In this document: in pieces, positions 1-8,957 of the stretch | How positions within the stretch are numbered: the stretch's first letter is position 1 | How the letters are laid out: the number at the start of each line of letters is the position of its first letter | NCBI GenBank assembly: GCA_016936975.1 | Contig: JAFGWU010000061.1 | Location: forward strand, 1-64,000 | Direction of reading: 5' to 3' | DNA length: 64,000 bases | From: Bacteroidales bacterium | Lineage (GTDB): Bacteria > Bacteroidota > Bacteroidia > Bacteroidales > GCA-2748055 | Program-made: the position numbers and the translations under genes | The notes under the pieces: generated by a model | What the model was told of the DNA's origin: nothing | The model's database searches: none | Seen by the model: the letters and a program-made list of their open reading frames with translations, nothing else

Positions 1-295
1 AAAACAGGCGGTAAATGCTGTCTCCATCATTCTGGTAATTCTTTGCAGCATTAATTCCTCCCTGTGCTCCAATACTGTGTGCCCGTCGGGGACTGTCCTG
101 GTAACAGAAAGATTTTACCTTGAATCCCATTTCCGCAAGCGCTGCGGCAGAAGATGCACCAGCCAGACCGGTTCCGACAACAATGATATCCAGCTTACGC
201 TTGTTGGCCGGATTCACAAGATTTTGCAATGACTTGTAGTTGGACCATTTTTCCGAGATGGGGCCTTCAGGTATTTTAGAATCAAGTAGAGCCAT
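1..295 (-). CDS. sdhA: Succinate dehydrogenase/fumarate reductase flavoprotein subunit (5' part)
   Basis: Only the first 98 codons are in the window; the gene continues past position 1. The ATG is at 295-293. The N-terminus carries the Rossmann FAD-binding motif [19 protein letters not shown], followed by the [25 protein letters not shown] region where FAD is attached or contacted in this family. The subunit oxidises succinate or reduces fumarate at the cytoplasmic face of the inner membrane. It begins 12 bp after the sdhC stop, so the two are one operon with sdhC first, the usual Bacteroidota order. The iron-sulfur subunit gene is presumably outside the window. Confidence 0.93.
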   Translation of the reverse strand, partial: MALLDSKIPEGPISEKWSNYKSLQNLVNPANKRKLDIIVVGTGLAGASSAAALAEMGFKVKSFCYQDSPRRAHSIGAQGGINAAKNYQNDGDSIYRLF

Positions 296-307
296 GATTT
301 TTTATGA

Positions 308-982
308 TTAAGCGGGTTGGGTAAAATAAATGATGATTGGGATGATGGAAAATCCGGTAACGACAATAATTGTATAGACCAGACCCAGTATATTGATCGA
401 CCGGGCGTATTTCAAATCATATAATCCAAATGTTTTAAAGGCAGACTGGAATCCGTGAAGAAGATGAAATCCAAGAAACAAAAAAGAGAGAATATAAAAT
501 ATAACAAATCCCGGCATTTGGAATTTCCGGATCACCTCACCGGCAAAATCATGATAAACAACTCCCTCGTAAATAATTTCGCTTCCCTTTCCGAACTTGG
601 CCTTGAAATAGAAGTCGATCAGGTGGATAACGAGAAAAACGCCGATTATAGCCGCTGTATGAATCATGAATTTTGAAAAGAAAGAGGTATTCGAAAAATT
701 ATATTTCCTATGCCGTTTAGGACGGGCCAGCCAGTTCTGAACCTGCAGGATCAGGGCATACAGGATATGAAGGAGGAATCCCCCGAAAAGCAAAATCTCA
801 AAGACTTTAATGACGATACTGCTGCTCATAAAATGCGCCGCACGATTATAAACCATAGGATCATCAAACAGGATCACCAACAGGTTTATGCCCATATGCA
901 CCAATAAAAATAATATTAGAAAGATGCCGGCAATTGACATCAGGAGTTTCTTTCCGATGGAGGAGATGATAACTGAAGCCAT
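308..982 (-). CDS. sdhC: Succinate dehydrogenase/fumarate reductase cytochrome b subunit
   Basis: This 224-residue protein has five long hydrophobic segments (about residues 12-35, 58-82, 108-130, 155-178 and 198-220) and several His residues in or near them (for example in LLVHMG, GGFLLHILYA and FHLLHGFQ), as expected of a di-haem cytochrome b membrane anchor. The family anchors SdhA/SdhB to the inner membrane and exchanges electrons with quinone; the Bacteroidota form is a single large cytochrome subunit. It is the first gene of the sdhCA(B) operon, transcribed leftwards from the 983-1148 intergenic region shared with the divergent hydrolase gene. Confidence 0.92.
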   Translation of the reverse strand: MASVIISSIGKKLLMSIAGIFLILFLLVHMGINLLVILFDDPMVYNRAAHFMSSSIVIKVFEILLFGGFLLHILYALILQVQNWLARPKRHRKYNFSNTSFFSKFMIHTAAIIGVFLVIHLIDFYFKAKFGKGSEIIYEGVVYHDFAGEVIRKFQMPGFVIFYILSFLFLGFHLLHGFQSAFKTFGLYDLKYARSINILGLVYTIIVVTGFSIIPIIIYFTQPA

Positions 983-1148
983 GTTATTACAATTAAAATA
1001 AGTTATTTAACTTGCCATTGAAGAAGGATTTCAGAGAACGTCACTGAACAAATATAAATAAATATCAACCTTCCTGAAGGTTCTTTTTTATATCCTACAA
1101 CAGGTATAATAAATTATAAAACTGATTGATAATAATATGTAAGAAATA

Positions 1149-1940
1149 ATGAAGAAATCTGCATTATTCAAGGGAGCGAAGATTGTATACAACGATACGG
1201 GGAAGGGCGATGTGCTGTTTTTCTTGCATGGGTACCTGGAGACCCGAAGGATATGGGACGAATTTTTTCCTTTATTCAGGCATCATTTCAGAATAATCAC
1301 CATGGATATTCCGGGGCACGGAGAATCGGAATTCTGGGGTGAGGAACTGAATATGGATGACCTGGCATCAGCCGTTCTTTATATCATCGACAGGGAGGGG
1401 ATCAATAAAATCTATCTGATTGGTCATTCAATGGGTGGATATATAACTATGGCCTTCGCCGAGCTTTACAGGGAACGGTTGAAGGGATACTGCCTGTTTC
1501 ATTCCACCTGCTTTGCCGATTCAGGGGAAAAGCAGAAAAACCGGGATCGGGAGATCAGCCTGATTCAAAGCGGTAAGAAACAGCACATCATCAATCTGAA
1601 TGTTCCCAAAGGATTCGCGGATGATAACCTGGAAAGGATGAAGCATCAGGTTGATAAGGCAAAAGAGCTGGCTCAATCCTGCAGTGATGAGGGAATGATC
1701 GCCCTGCTGAGAGGTATGAAAAAAAGGCCCGACAGGTCACATGTATTGTCGGAGGCAGATTTACCACTTCTGCTAATATGGGGAGAGAAGGATAATTACA
1801 TTTCAGGGGAGGTCTTCGGGGCGCTTCAAAGGATTGCCCCGCATGCATCGGTTTTAACACTCAAAAATTCCGGTCATATGGGATTTATGGAAGAACCCGG
1901 ACGGTGTTGTGAGGCGGTTTTAACATGGATGGGTCACTAA
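1149..1940 (+). CDS. Alpha/beta hydrolase
   Basis: A 263-residue single-domain alpha/beta-hydrolase. It has an oxyanion-hole motif HGYL near residue 27, the nucleophile elbow GHSMGG with Ser94, an acid in LLLIWGEKDNYIS (Asp215), and the catalytic His in NSGHMGFMEEP near residue 243. This is the complete triad in the usual order. No signal peptide is seen, so it is probably cytoplasmic. Substrate cannot be inferred; the family includes esterases, lactonases and C-C hydrolases. It is monocistronic, divergent from sdhC, and is followed by the MITE-like element at 1949. Confidence 0.85.
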   Translation: MKKSALFKGAKIVYNDTGKGDVLFFLHGYLETRRIWDEFFPLFRHHFRIITMDIPGHGESEFWGEELNMDDLASAVLYIIDREGINKIYLIGHSMGGYITMAFAELYRERLKGYCLFHSTCFADSGEKQKNRDREISLIQSGKKQHIINLNVPKGFADDNLERMKHQVDKAKELAQSCSDEGMIALLRGMKKRPDRSHVLSEADLPLLLIWGEKDNYISGEVFGALQRIAPHASVLTLKNSGHMGFMEEPGRCCEAVLTWMGH

Positions 1941-1948
1941 ACAAAAAA

Positions 1949-2219
1949 GGGGTTGTCTCAAAAGACTATTTATGGTTTTTATAACTTACAAAGTGTAAGT
2001 TTAAGTTAGAAATATACTAATGATGGGTGCACAAATACCCCCTCTCTAATCTCCCCCTTGAAAGGGGGAGATGTCTGAGCAACCTGATAATCAAGGTTAT
2101 TGAATACTTAAGAAAATTGTTGCGAAGACAGAGGGGGTATCAAAGCATGGTAAGGAATGTAATACTTGTGATAAATTAAAAGTATACAGTGTCAAATTTT
2201 CACTTTTGAGACAGACCCG
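1949..2219. mobile_element. MITE-like non-coding element, copy 1
   Basis: This 271-bp non-coding segment fills the gap between two convergent genes. Imperfect terminal inverted repeats bound it: GGGGTTGTCTCAAAAG at 1949-1964 and its near-complement at 2202-2219. Inside are an 11-bp inverted pair (2035-2045 and 2130-2140) and a perfect hairpin with arms in 2051-2070. The blocks 1981-2016, 2031-2080 and 2122-2140 recur in inverted orientation at 23204-23327. It has no ORF, so any movement would need a transposase in trans. No clear target-site duplication was found. Confidence 0.7.
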
Positions 2220-2224
2220 TTAGA

Positions 2225-2710
2225 TTATCTTCCGCGACGCATCCGTGCTGGTCCGTAACCACACATGCCTGCTCCGGGCCAATTCCCGGACATTTGCATT
2301 TCCTGTTCATCATTCAATATCCCTTTTACGGCAAGCTGATGTTCCGTCCGGAGTTTCTGCATCTTATTCATCAATGCTGTTTGTTCATCGATGTTTTTAT
2401 TGACCGATTTCAGGTCCACATTCTCCTCGGACATGAGTGTCCTGCGTTGGGCCCTCAGTTCCCCCATTTTATTTCTGAGGGGCTCCATTTTTTTAAAATG
2501 CTCAATTCGGAGGGCATTCATCTGTTCCTGTTGTTCCTCGGAAAGATTCAGGGCCGGACAAGAAGGTCCCCGTTTGAAGTTCTGCTCCTGGTTAAAATCC
2601 CGGTCCTTATAGTAACACTGTCCGCCCCGGCGGGGTTGTGCATTGAGTCCGATAACCAATAAGGTGCTCATCACAATGATTGCGGCTGATTTAAAAATGT
2701 TCTGTTTCAT
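2225..2710 (-). CDS. Spy/CpxP-like periplasmic protein
   Basis: A 161-residue exported protein. A signal peptide (residues 1-24, cleavage after LNA) is followed by a helical, charged region containing LSEEQQEQMNALRIEHFKK, which resembles the LTxxQ repeats of Spy/CpxP/ZraP proteins. These are periplasmic chaperones or metal- and stress-responsive sensors. The tail (GMCGYGPARMRRGR) and the segment after the signal (PRRGGQCYY) are rich in Arg, Gly and Cys, which may bind metal. It lies alone, 79 bp from the ctpA stop and in the same orientation. Confidence 0.65.
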   Translation of the reverse strand: MKQNIFKSAAIIVMSTLLVIGLNAQPRRGGQCYYKDRDFNQEQNFKRGPSCPALNLSEEQQEQMNALRIEHFKKMEPLRNKMGELRAQRRTLMSEENVDLKSVNKNIDEQTALMNKMQKLRTEHQLAVKGILNDEQEMQMSGNWPGAGMCGYGPARMRRGR

Positions 2711-2789
2711 GATTCCGTCTGTTTTGATTAATAATCCGTTTTCTCAATTATTTAGATACGGATGGAAAGAAAAGGTTTAATCCTTCTAT

Positions 2790-4457
2790 TTAAAAAGCGG
2801 AAAGGGTATCAATTGCCATCTTCAGGGTATTGTCAATCGCACTGATAATCGGGTAGAATCCTTCATTATCAATAATGTTCCTGGCAATGTATGCCTTGAT
2901 CATCGTTTCGATGACCAATTTCGATTCGTTGATTTCTGCGTAATCGGGTTCTATATCCCTTGAGCGGGCAAACTCCACAAAATCGGAAAGAATATTTTCA
3001 TTGTCCAGGTAGCTGGCTATCTGTTCCGGTGATTTGAGCTTTTCAAGCTCGCTGCGGTGTAAGTCGGTATAGAAAAACGCAAAGCGGTAAATTAAGCCTG
3101 TGCTTCTCACCCGGGTGTAGTAGGGTGTGATACCTGTGGTGTCAAATGGCACAAAGATATCGGGCATGATTCCCCCGCCGCCATACACAATCTTACCGCC
3201 CGGGGTAACGTATCTCAGGGAATCAGAAAACTGGATGCTGTCCCTGGTTTCAAGTTCACCCCTGAACAGGCGCAGGCTCAGGTCATGATAATACTCTTCC
3301 CTTCCGTTATTGTAAGGCTTCTGGATGCTTCTTCCGGTAGGAGTGAAATAGCGGGCAACCGTCAGGCGCAGGGCGGAACCATCCTTGAATTGCATCTGCT
3401 CCTGTACAAGTCCTTTCCCGAAAGACCTTCTGCCGATAATGATTCCGCGGTCATTGTCCTGCAGGGCACCGGCTACGATTTCACTGGCTGAAGCAGTTCC
3501 CTCATTGATCAGAACCACAACAGCGTCGTTTTTAAGTACGCCACGGCTGGTGGCATAGTTATTATTTCGCGGACGGGTTTTTCCTTCCGTGTAAACAATC
3601 AGCTGACCCTCCTCAAGGAACTGATCGCTTATTTGTATGGCTGTTTCCATGATGCCCCCGCCATTATCCCTGAGATCAAGAATCAGCTTTTTCTCTCCCT
3701 GTGCCTTCAGCTTCTCCACCGCTTCCATGAATTCCTTAAAGGTTGTCTGCGCAAACTGGGTAATCTTAATGTACCCTATGTGGTCAGTGATCATATAGGC
3801 AGCGTCGATACTGTAGATGGGAATATCGCCACGTGTGATTTCAAAGGTAAGGGGTTCCTTTACACCCCATCTGACTATCTTTACCCTGACAATGGTTCCC
3901 TTCTCCCCCTTAAGCATATTCACGATATCGTTGCTATCCATGTTAACCCCTGCAACCGTGGAGTCTTCAACTTCAATTATCCGGTCGCCCGGAAGGATTC
4001 CCACAATCTCTGAAGGTCCGTTTGGAATGGTGTTGATAATGGCTACAGTATCGTCAACCATGTTGAAGGAGACCCCGATGCCGCTGAAATTTCCGGTCAG
4101 CGGCTCATTATATTTCTGAAAATCCTCTGCCGGGATGTATATCGAGTGCGGATCCAGATTCTCAACCAGGGCAGGCAATACCGACTCGTTGATCTTATCT
4201 ATGGAAACAGTATCGACATACTCATTCAGTATGTACTGCAATGCCGTGGTAATTTTATCGGCTTTCGGATTCAGTGAAAAACCGGCACCAACATTGATTC
4301 CGGGTTTAATGGAAAAATGTTGTTTATTGAACTCTTTACTGACGACGGTTCGTACCCGCAGGCTGCAGAACCAGTTCCCGAGCACAATACCCGCAACAAG
4401 AACCAGACTGAGCACTATTGGCAGGAATGGAAATATTTTGTCTCTTTTAATCTTCAT
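2790..4457 (-). CDS. ctpA: S41 family C-terminal processing peptidase with PDZ domain
   Basis: This 555-residue tail-specific protease has an N-terminal membrane anchor or signal (residues 9-28), a PDZ domain around residues 122-200 (FSGIGVSF...GILPGDRIIEV), and an S41 catalytic core. The Ser/Lys dyad is Ser323 in GTASASEIVAG and Lys348 in RSFGKG, 25 residues apart as in Prc/CtpA enzymes. A C-terminal helical domain of about 150 residues follows. It would act in the periplasm on unfolded or tagged envelope proteins. Its start overlaps the end of the dCMP deaminase gene by 11 bp, so the two are translationally coupled. Confidence 0.93.
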   Translation of the reverse strand: MKIKRDKIFPFLPIVLSLVLVAGIVLGNWFCSLRVRTVVSKEFNKQHFSIKPGINVGAGFSLNPKADKITTALQYILNEYVDTVSIDKINESVLPALVENLDPHSIYIPAEDFQKYNEPLTGNFSGIGVSFNMVDDTVAIINTIPNGPSEIVGILPGDRIIEVEDSTVAGVNMDSNDIVNMLKGEKGTIVRVKIVRWGVKEPLTFEITRGDIPIYSIDAAYMITDHIGYIKITQFAQTTFKEFMEAVEKLKAQGEKKLILDLRDNGGGIMETAIQISDQFLEEGQLIVYTEGKTRPRNNNYATSRGVLKNDAVVVLINEGTASASEIVAGALQDNDRGIIIGRRSFGKGLVQEQMQFKDGSALRLTVARYFTPTGRSIQKPYNNGREEYYHDLSLRLFRGELETRDSIQFSDSLRYVTPGGKIVYGGGGIMPDIFVPFDTTGITPYYTRVRSTGLIYRFAFFYTDLHRSELEKLKSPEQIASYLDNENILSDFVEFARSRDIEPDYAEINESKLVIETMIKAYIARNIIDNEGFYPIISAIDNTLKMAIDTLSAF

Positions 4458-4899
4458 TGGTTGGATCCGGTATATGTACCAGTTCGATGTTTGCTTTTTT
4501 CAGCAGTTCCAGTCCATCGGTGATTCTGTACTTTTCTGCAAAAACCACCCTGATTATGCCTGACTGAATAATAAGTTTTGAACACTCCATACATGGGGAG
4601 GTTGTAACATAGAGCGTAGCACCTTCACTGCTGTTGCTGGATTTGGCCACTTTGGTAATGGCATTAGCCTCTGCATGAAGAACATAAGGTTTTGTCACAT
4701 CATTCTCGTCCTCACATTTGTTCTCGAATCCCGATGGGGTTCCGTTATAGCCATCGGAAATAATCATGCGGTTCTTTACAATAAGCGCGCCGACCTTTTT
4801 CCTGTTGCAATAGGAATTTTCTCCCCAAATGGAAGCCATACGCAAATAACGCTTATCAATGGCCAGTTGTTTTACGGCGGAATTGATGGTATGTTTCAA
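4447..4899 (-). CDS. dCMP deaminase (cytidine/deoxycytidylate deaminase family)
   Basis: A 150-residue deaminase with the zinc site HAEANAI (His75, catalytic Glu77) and PCMEC (Cys104, Cys107), as in ComEB/dCMP deaminases, which make dUMP for dTMP synthesis. The NGTPSGF segment and the N-terminal MASIWGENSYC region also fit this family rather than tRNA adenosine deaminases. It is first in an operon with ctpA, whose start lies inside the last codons of this gene. This pairing of a nucleotide enzyme with a periplasmic protease appears to be positional only. Confidence 0.92.
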   Translation of the reverse strand: MKHTINSAVKQLAIDKRYLRMASIWGENSYCNRKKVGALIVKNRMIISDGYNGTPSGFENKCEDENDVTKPYVLHAEANAITKVAKSSNSSEGATLYVTTSPCMECSKLIIQSGIIRVVFAEKYRITDGLELLKKANIELVHIPDPTNED

Positions 4900-4927
4900 G
4901 TTAAGATCCCCTCCTCAGCGAAATTTG

Positions 4928-5011
4928 TACCCGGAGCCGGGGTCGAACCGGCACGGTATTGCTACCACTGGTGTTTGAGACCAGCGCGTCTACCAATTCC
5001 GCCATCCGGGC
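4928..5011 (-). tRNA. tRNA-Leu (anticodon CAA)
   Basis: The minus strand folds as an 84-nt class II tRNA. The acceptor arm GCCCGGA pairs with TCCGGGT (a G-U pair at 1-72), the discriminator base is A73, and no CCA is encoded. The anticodon stem CTGGT/ACCAG encloses the loop CTCAAAC, giving anticodon CAA. There is a long variable arm and the T-loop GGTTCGACCC. It lies 28 bp upstream of the dCMP deaminase start. Its 5' end is partly duplicated in the palindrome at 5075-5164. Confidence 0.95.
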
Positions 5012-5074
5012 AATTATAAATTATACCTTCTCTTTTTTCAATATAACATTAAAGAAATATTCCAATTTTTTTTT

Positions 5075-5164
5075 GGATGGCGGAATTGGCCACCGCTGCA
5101 GCCTGGCCCCTCGCTAAATTGCTCCACCGGAGCAATTCTTTACGCTCGGTCCTGCCATCCGGGC
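5075..5164. repeat. tRNA-Leu-derived palindromic element
   Basis: A 90-bp unit capped on both sides by copies of the neighbouring tRNA-Leu 5' end. Plus-strand 5075-5089 equals tRNA nucleotides 5-19. Minus-strand 5164-5154 equals tRNA nucleotides 1-11, after which the match ends. Between them is a long hairpin with a perfect inner stem (AATTGCTCC, loop ACC, GGAGCAATT, about 5117-5137), extended outward with a small bulge to about 5109-5149. It has no coding capacity. Confidence 0.7.
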
Positions 5165-5325
5165 AAAAACGAAAGTTTTTCAAGTCTGCGAATATAATAT
5201 AATTCAGGCTAATAGGCAAATATGAAGCCATATCTGGCGGACTATGTTTTTAAATATCTTTTAGGTAACCGGTCATTGTTAAATTTGAATGATTATTGGG
5301 ATATAAATTTTAAAACGATATAATA

Positions 5326-6885
5326 ATGGTACAGAATTACAGGAAAAAAGCAGAAGCTGTTTTAAAGAGACTTGGCATAGAAAGCCTGAACAAGGGGGCC
5401 ACGACCGGAACGGTCTGGCTGAATACTGAGGGGGAAACAACCGATTCAGTTTCCCCGATTGACGGCGAGGTTATCGCCAGGGTTACGAATGCCTCTTCAG
5501 GGGATTATGAAGTCATCGTACAGGAAGCCCAGAAAGCGTTTCTGGCCTGGAGGAGTGTTCCCGCACCGGTAAGGGGAGAGGTGGTAAGGCAGATAGGGAT
5601 TGCTCTGCGGGAGGCAAAAGCGGATCTTGGATTCCTTGTTTCCCTGGAGATGGGAAAGATTTACCAGGAAGGAATGGGCGAAGTCCAGGAGATGATCGAC
5701 ATCTGTGATTTTGCTGTGGGGCAGTCCAGGCAGCTTCATGGTTTTACGATGCAATCGGAGCGGCCCAATCACCGGATGTACGACCAGTACCATCCCCTCG
5801 GCATCCTGGGGCTGATAACCGCATTCAACTTTCCTGTTGCCGTCTGGGCCTGGAATGCGATGATTGCGGCGGTGGCAGGGGATGTGGTCATCTGGAAACC
5901 GAGTTCAAAAACGCCGTTGAGCGCAATTGCAACGCATCACATTATCCGGAACGTGTTGGAGCGCAATAAGGTTCCCGAAGGGGTTTTCAATCTGATTATA
6001 GCAAAGTCTTCTGTTGTTGGGGATAATTTTGCCGATGACAGGCGTATACCGCTTTTCAGTGTGACGGGTTCCACGGCTGTCGGTAAGCGGATTTCAGGAA
6101 TTGTCGGAAAAAGGCTGGGACGGTCCATCATGGAACTGGGAGGCAACAATGCAATTATCGTTTCGAGGGATGCGGACCTGGATCTGGCTGTTCCGGCCAT
6201 CGTCTTTGGTTCGGTGGGAACAACCGGTCAGCGCTGTACAACCACACGTCGGCTGATTATTCATGCTGAAGTGTACGAAGAGGTCAGGGCGCGCCTGGTC
6301 AGAGCCTATCAGCAGGTTGCAAAACGTATCGGGAATCCCCTGGAGGAAGGTGTATTGGTAGGACCGTTGGTGGACAAAGCCGCGGTACAGTTGTTCACCA
6401 GTGCGCTGGCTGAGGTTGAAAAGGAGGGAGGAAATATTATTTTCGGCGGTGATCTTTTGGAGGGGGAAAACTATGCTTCAGGAAATTATGTGGTCCCGGC
6501 TCTCGCTGAAGTGGAAAATCACTATAAGATTGTCCAGGAAGAAACCTTTGCCCCGATTCTCTACCTGATAAAATACCGGACGCTGGAAGAAGCTATTGCC
6601 ATTCATAACGATGTTCCGCAGGGACTTTCCTCCGCGATATTCACAAATAACCTGCGGGAGGCAGAACGGTTCCTTGCGGGAACGGGCTCCGATTGCGGAA
6701 TAGCCAATGTAAATATCGGGACTTCGGGTGCCGAGATAGGCGGGGCGTTCGGAGGGGAGAAGGAAACAGGGGGTGGAAGAGAATCGGGATCAGACGCCTG
6801 GAAGGCATACATGCGAAGGCAGACAAATACCATTAATTACGGCAGTGCACTTCCTCTTGCCCAGGGGATAAAATTCGATCTGTAA
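5326..6885 (+). CDS. Aldehyde dehydrogenase, ALDH7 (aminoadipate-semialdehyde/P6C dehydrogenase) type
   Basis: This 519-residue NAD(P)+ aldehyde dehydrogenase has the catalytic Cys in GTTGQRCTTTRRL, the general base Glu in MELGGNN, and the cofactor motif FSVTGSTAVGKR. The segments ITAFNFPVAVWAWNAMIA and WKPSSKTPL are typical of the ALDH7/antiquitin (AmaB, Pcd) branch. That branch oxidises alpha-aminoadipate semialdehyde (in equilibrium with piperideine-6-carboxylate) in lysine catabolism. The length fits the family. No other lysine-degradation gene is nearby, so the substrate is inferred from similarity only. It converges on dxs with an 8-bp gap between the two stops. Confidence 0.88.
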   Translation: MVQNYRKKAEAVLKRLGIESLNKGATTGTVWLNTEGETTDSVSPIDGEVIARVTNASSGDYEVIVQEAQKAFLAWRSVPAPVRGEVVRQIGIALREAKADLGFLVSLEMGKIYQEGMGEVQEMIDICDFAVGQSRQLHGFTMQSERPNHRMYDQYHPLGILGLITAFNFPVAVWAWNAMIAAVAGDVVIWKPSSKTPLSAIATHHIIRNVLERNKVPEGVFNLIIAKSSVVGDNFADDRRIPLFSVTGSTAVGKRISGIVGKRLGRSIMELGGNNAIIVSRDADLDLAVPAIVFGSVGTTGQRCTTTRRLIIHAEVYEEVRARLVRAYQQVAKRIGNPLEEGVLVGPLVDKAAVQLFTSALAEVEKEGGNIIFGGDLLEGENYASGNYVVPALAEVENHYKIVQEETFAPILYLIKYRTLEEAIAIHNDVPQGLSSAIFTNNLREAERFLAGTGSDCGIANVNIGTSGAEIGGAFGGEKETGGGRESGSDAWKAYMRRQTNTINYGSALPLAQGIKFDL

Positions 6886-6893
6886 GGAAGGGG

Positions 6894-8810
6894 TTAAACG
6901 GCGCGGGTCAGTAATTTGGAGCTTACCATGCTTCTGACCGCCATCACGATGCCTTCGGCATCAAACCCACATAGTTTGTGGAGTTCATCAGGTGTTCCCT
7001 GTTCGATAAAATGGTCCGGAATTCCGAGGCGGACTATTTTTGCATTGTAGTTATTGTCGTTCATGTATTCCATGACCACACTGCCCAGTCCGCCCAGTAT
7101 GGTTCCGTCCTCCACCGTTACGATTTTCTTAAACCGGTTAAACACTGTTTTTAAAAGCTTTTTGTCGATCGGTTTCAGAAACCGGATATCAAAATGAGCC
7201 GGATGAATGCGTTCCTTCTCCAGGGAATAAATGGCTTCAGTGACTTTATTGCCGATGGCCCCGATTGAAAGAATGGCTATCTCTTCTCCATCCTGAATCA
7301 TGCGGCCCGTCCCGACTTCAATTTCGCTGAAGGTTTGTTGCCATTCCCTGCATACACCTCTCCCGCGCGGATAACGAATTGCAAACGGACCATATGGTCT
7401 GAGCTGTGCCGTGAACATCAGGTTCCGCATTTCAATTTCATTCATCGGGGCGGAAATGATCATTTCGGGAATACAACGCAGGTAGGCAAGGTCGAAAGCA
7501 CCGTGGTGGGTTGCCCCGTCTTCCCCTACCAGTCCGGCCCTGTCGATGCAGAAAATAACAGGAAGCTTCTGCAGGGCTACATCGTGGATGACCTGGTCAT
7601 AGGCTCTTTGCAGGAACGTCGAGTATATGACACAGAAGGGAACCATTCCTGCAGCCGCAAGCCCGGCAGCAAATGTTACGGCATGCTGTTCGGCTATTCC
7701 AACATCGTAGGTTCGTTCGGGAATTTCATCCATCATGATTTTCAGCGATGAGCCGGTGGGCATGGCGGCAGTGATTCCCACAATACGTTTGTTGGTTTTT
7801 GCCAGTTCCAGGATGGTATTACCGAAAACATCCTGGAAGCGGGGGGGGAGTTTTTCCTGGGAAGTTGGTTTGATAAACTCACCGGTATTTTTATCGAACT
7901 TGCCGGGAGAGTGAAAAGCAGTCTGGTTTTTTTCGGCCATGGCAAAGCCTTTCCCCTTTTTGGTAAGCACATGCAGAATTTTTGGACCGTCGATCTCCTT
8001 TATATCCTTCAATACCGAGGCGAGGTGAACCACATCATGTCCATCAACAGGACCAAAATACCTGAAGTTAAAAGATTCGAAGAGATTACTCTGTTTAAGG
8101 ACAATCGACTTAATGGCCACTTCGATTTTCTGAACATACTGCCTGGCATTCGGGGTTATTTTATCGAGATATCCGAGCAGGTTCCATACATCGGTTTTAA
8201 CCTTATTATACGCTTTGGAAGTGGTTATATCAAGCAGGTAATCCTTCATGGCCCCGACATTGGGATCGATGGCCATGTTATTGTCATTGAGGATTACAAG
8301 AATGTTCTTGTGCTCGTGCCCGGCGTTGTTCAATCCCTCGTAAGCCAACCCGGCGTTCAGGGATCCATCCCCGATAATGGCTACCACATGCTTGTCCTTC
8401 TGGTTAAGATGAAGGTTTGCAACCGACATTCCCACTGCAGCCGAGATGGAGGTTGAAGAATGTCCCACGCCGAATGCATCATATGCACTCTCCGAGATTT
8501 TCGGGAAGCCGCTGATACCCTTAAACTTCCTGTTCGTATGAAAAACATCCCTCCGTCCGGTCAATATTTTATGGCCATAAGCCTGGTGTCCCACATCCCA
8601 GATGATCTGATCATACGGGGCATTGAATACATGGTGAATGGCGACAGTCAGTTCGACCACACCCAGACTGGCCCCAAAGTGACCGGGATTGGAGGATACA
8701 ACATCAATAATAAATTGCCTTAACTCATTGCTGAGCAGAATCAGCTGTTCGGGTGAGAGCGTCTTGAGGTCCTGTGGTCCCTCAATCTGATTTAATAGCT
8801 TGTAATCCAC
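6894..8810 (-). CDS. dxs: 1-deoxy-D-xylulose-5-phosphate synthase
   Basis: This 638-residue thiamine-diphosphate enzyme condenses pyruvate and glyceraldehyde-3-phosphate, the first step of the MEP isoprenoid pathway. Visible motifs are DVGHQAYGHKILTGRR, the ThDP/Mg site GDGSLNAGLAYEGLNNAG...NDNNMAI, the central pyrimidine domain DVGIAEQHAVTFAAGLA, and the C-terminal transketolase domain with GRMIQDGEEIAILSIG. Length matches typical Dxs. A TAnnTTTG promoter box lies 35-42 bp upstream of the start. It is monocistronic. Confidence 0.97.
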   Translation of the reverse strand: MDYKLLNQIEGPQDLKTLSPEQLILLSNELRQFIIDVVSSNPGHFGASLGVVELTVAIHHVFNAPYDQIIWDVGHQAYGHKILTGRRDVFHTNRKFKGISGFPKISESAYDAFGVGHSSTSISAAVGMSVANLHLNQKDKHVVAIIGDGSLNAGLAYEGLNNAGHEHKNILVILNDNNMAIDPNVGAMKDYLLDITTSKAYNKVKTDVWNLLGYLDKITPNARQYVQKIEVAIKSIVLKQSNLFESFNFRYFGPVDGHDVVHLASVLKDIKEIDGPKILHVLTKKGKGFAMAEKNQTAFHSPGKFDKNTGEFIKPTSQEKLPPRFQDVFGNTILELAKTNKRIVGITAAMPTGSSLKIMMDEIPERTYDVGIAEQHAVTFAAGLAAAGMVPFCVIYSTFLQRAYDQVIHDVALQKLPVIFCIDRAGLVGEDGATHHGAFDLAYLRCIPEMIISAPMNEIEMRNLMFTAQLRPYGPFAIRYPRGRGVCREWQQTFSEIEVGTGRMIQDGEEIAILSIGAIGNKVTEAIYSLEKERIHPAHFDIRFLKPIDKKLLKTVFNRFKKIVTVEDGTILGGLGSVVMEYMNDNNYNAKIVRLGIPDHFIEQGTPDELHKLCGFDAEGIVMAVRSMVSSKLLTRAV

Positions 8811-8844
8811 CTCTAATCTTAAAATGGTTCGGTCAGTTTCTTTA

Positions 8845-8852
8845 CAAAGATA
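8845..8852 (-). promoter_or_regulatory. dxs: Putative -7 box of the dxs promoter
   Basis: The minus strand reads TATCTTTG, an exact match to the Bacteroidota -7 consensus TAnnTTTG. It ends 34 bp before the dxs start codon and implies a leader of about 28 nt. Confidence 0.5.
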
Positions 8853-8957
8853 CGAATTATGTTGTTTGTTAATATCTTCAAATTACCCTGTGAAAAAATG
8901 GTATCAGCCCCATGCGTTTTTTTATGTAATTTGCAGGAACTTTTTCGTTATAGTAAT

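Noticed and set aside
1067-1089. A hairpin AACCTT/AAGGTT followed by six T, resembling a plus-strand terminator
   Set aside because: It lies between two divergent genes with no plus-strand gene upstream, and its stem is short.
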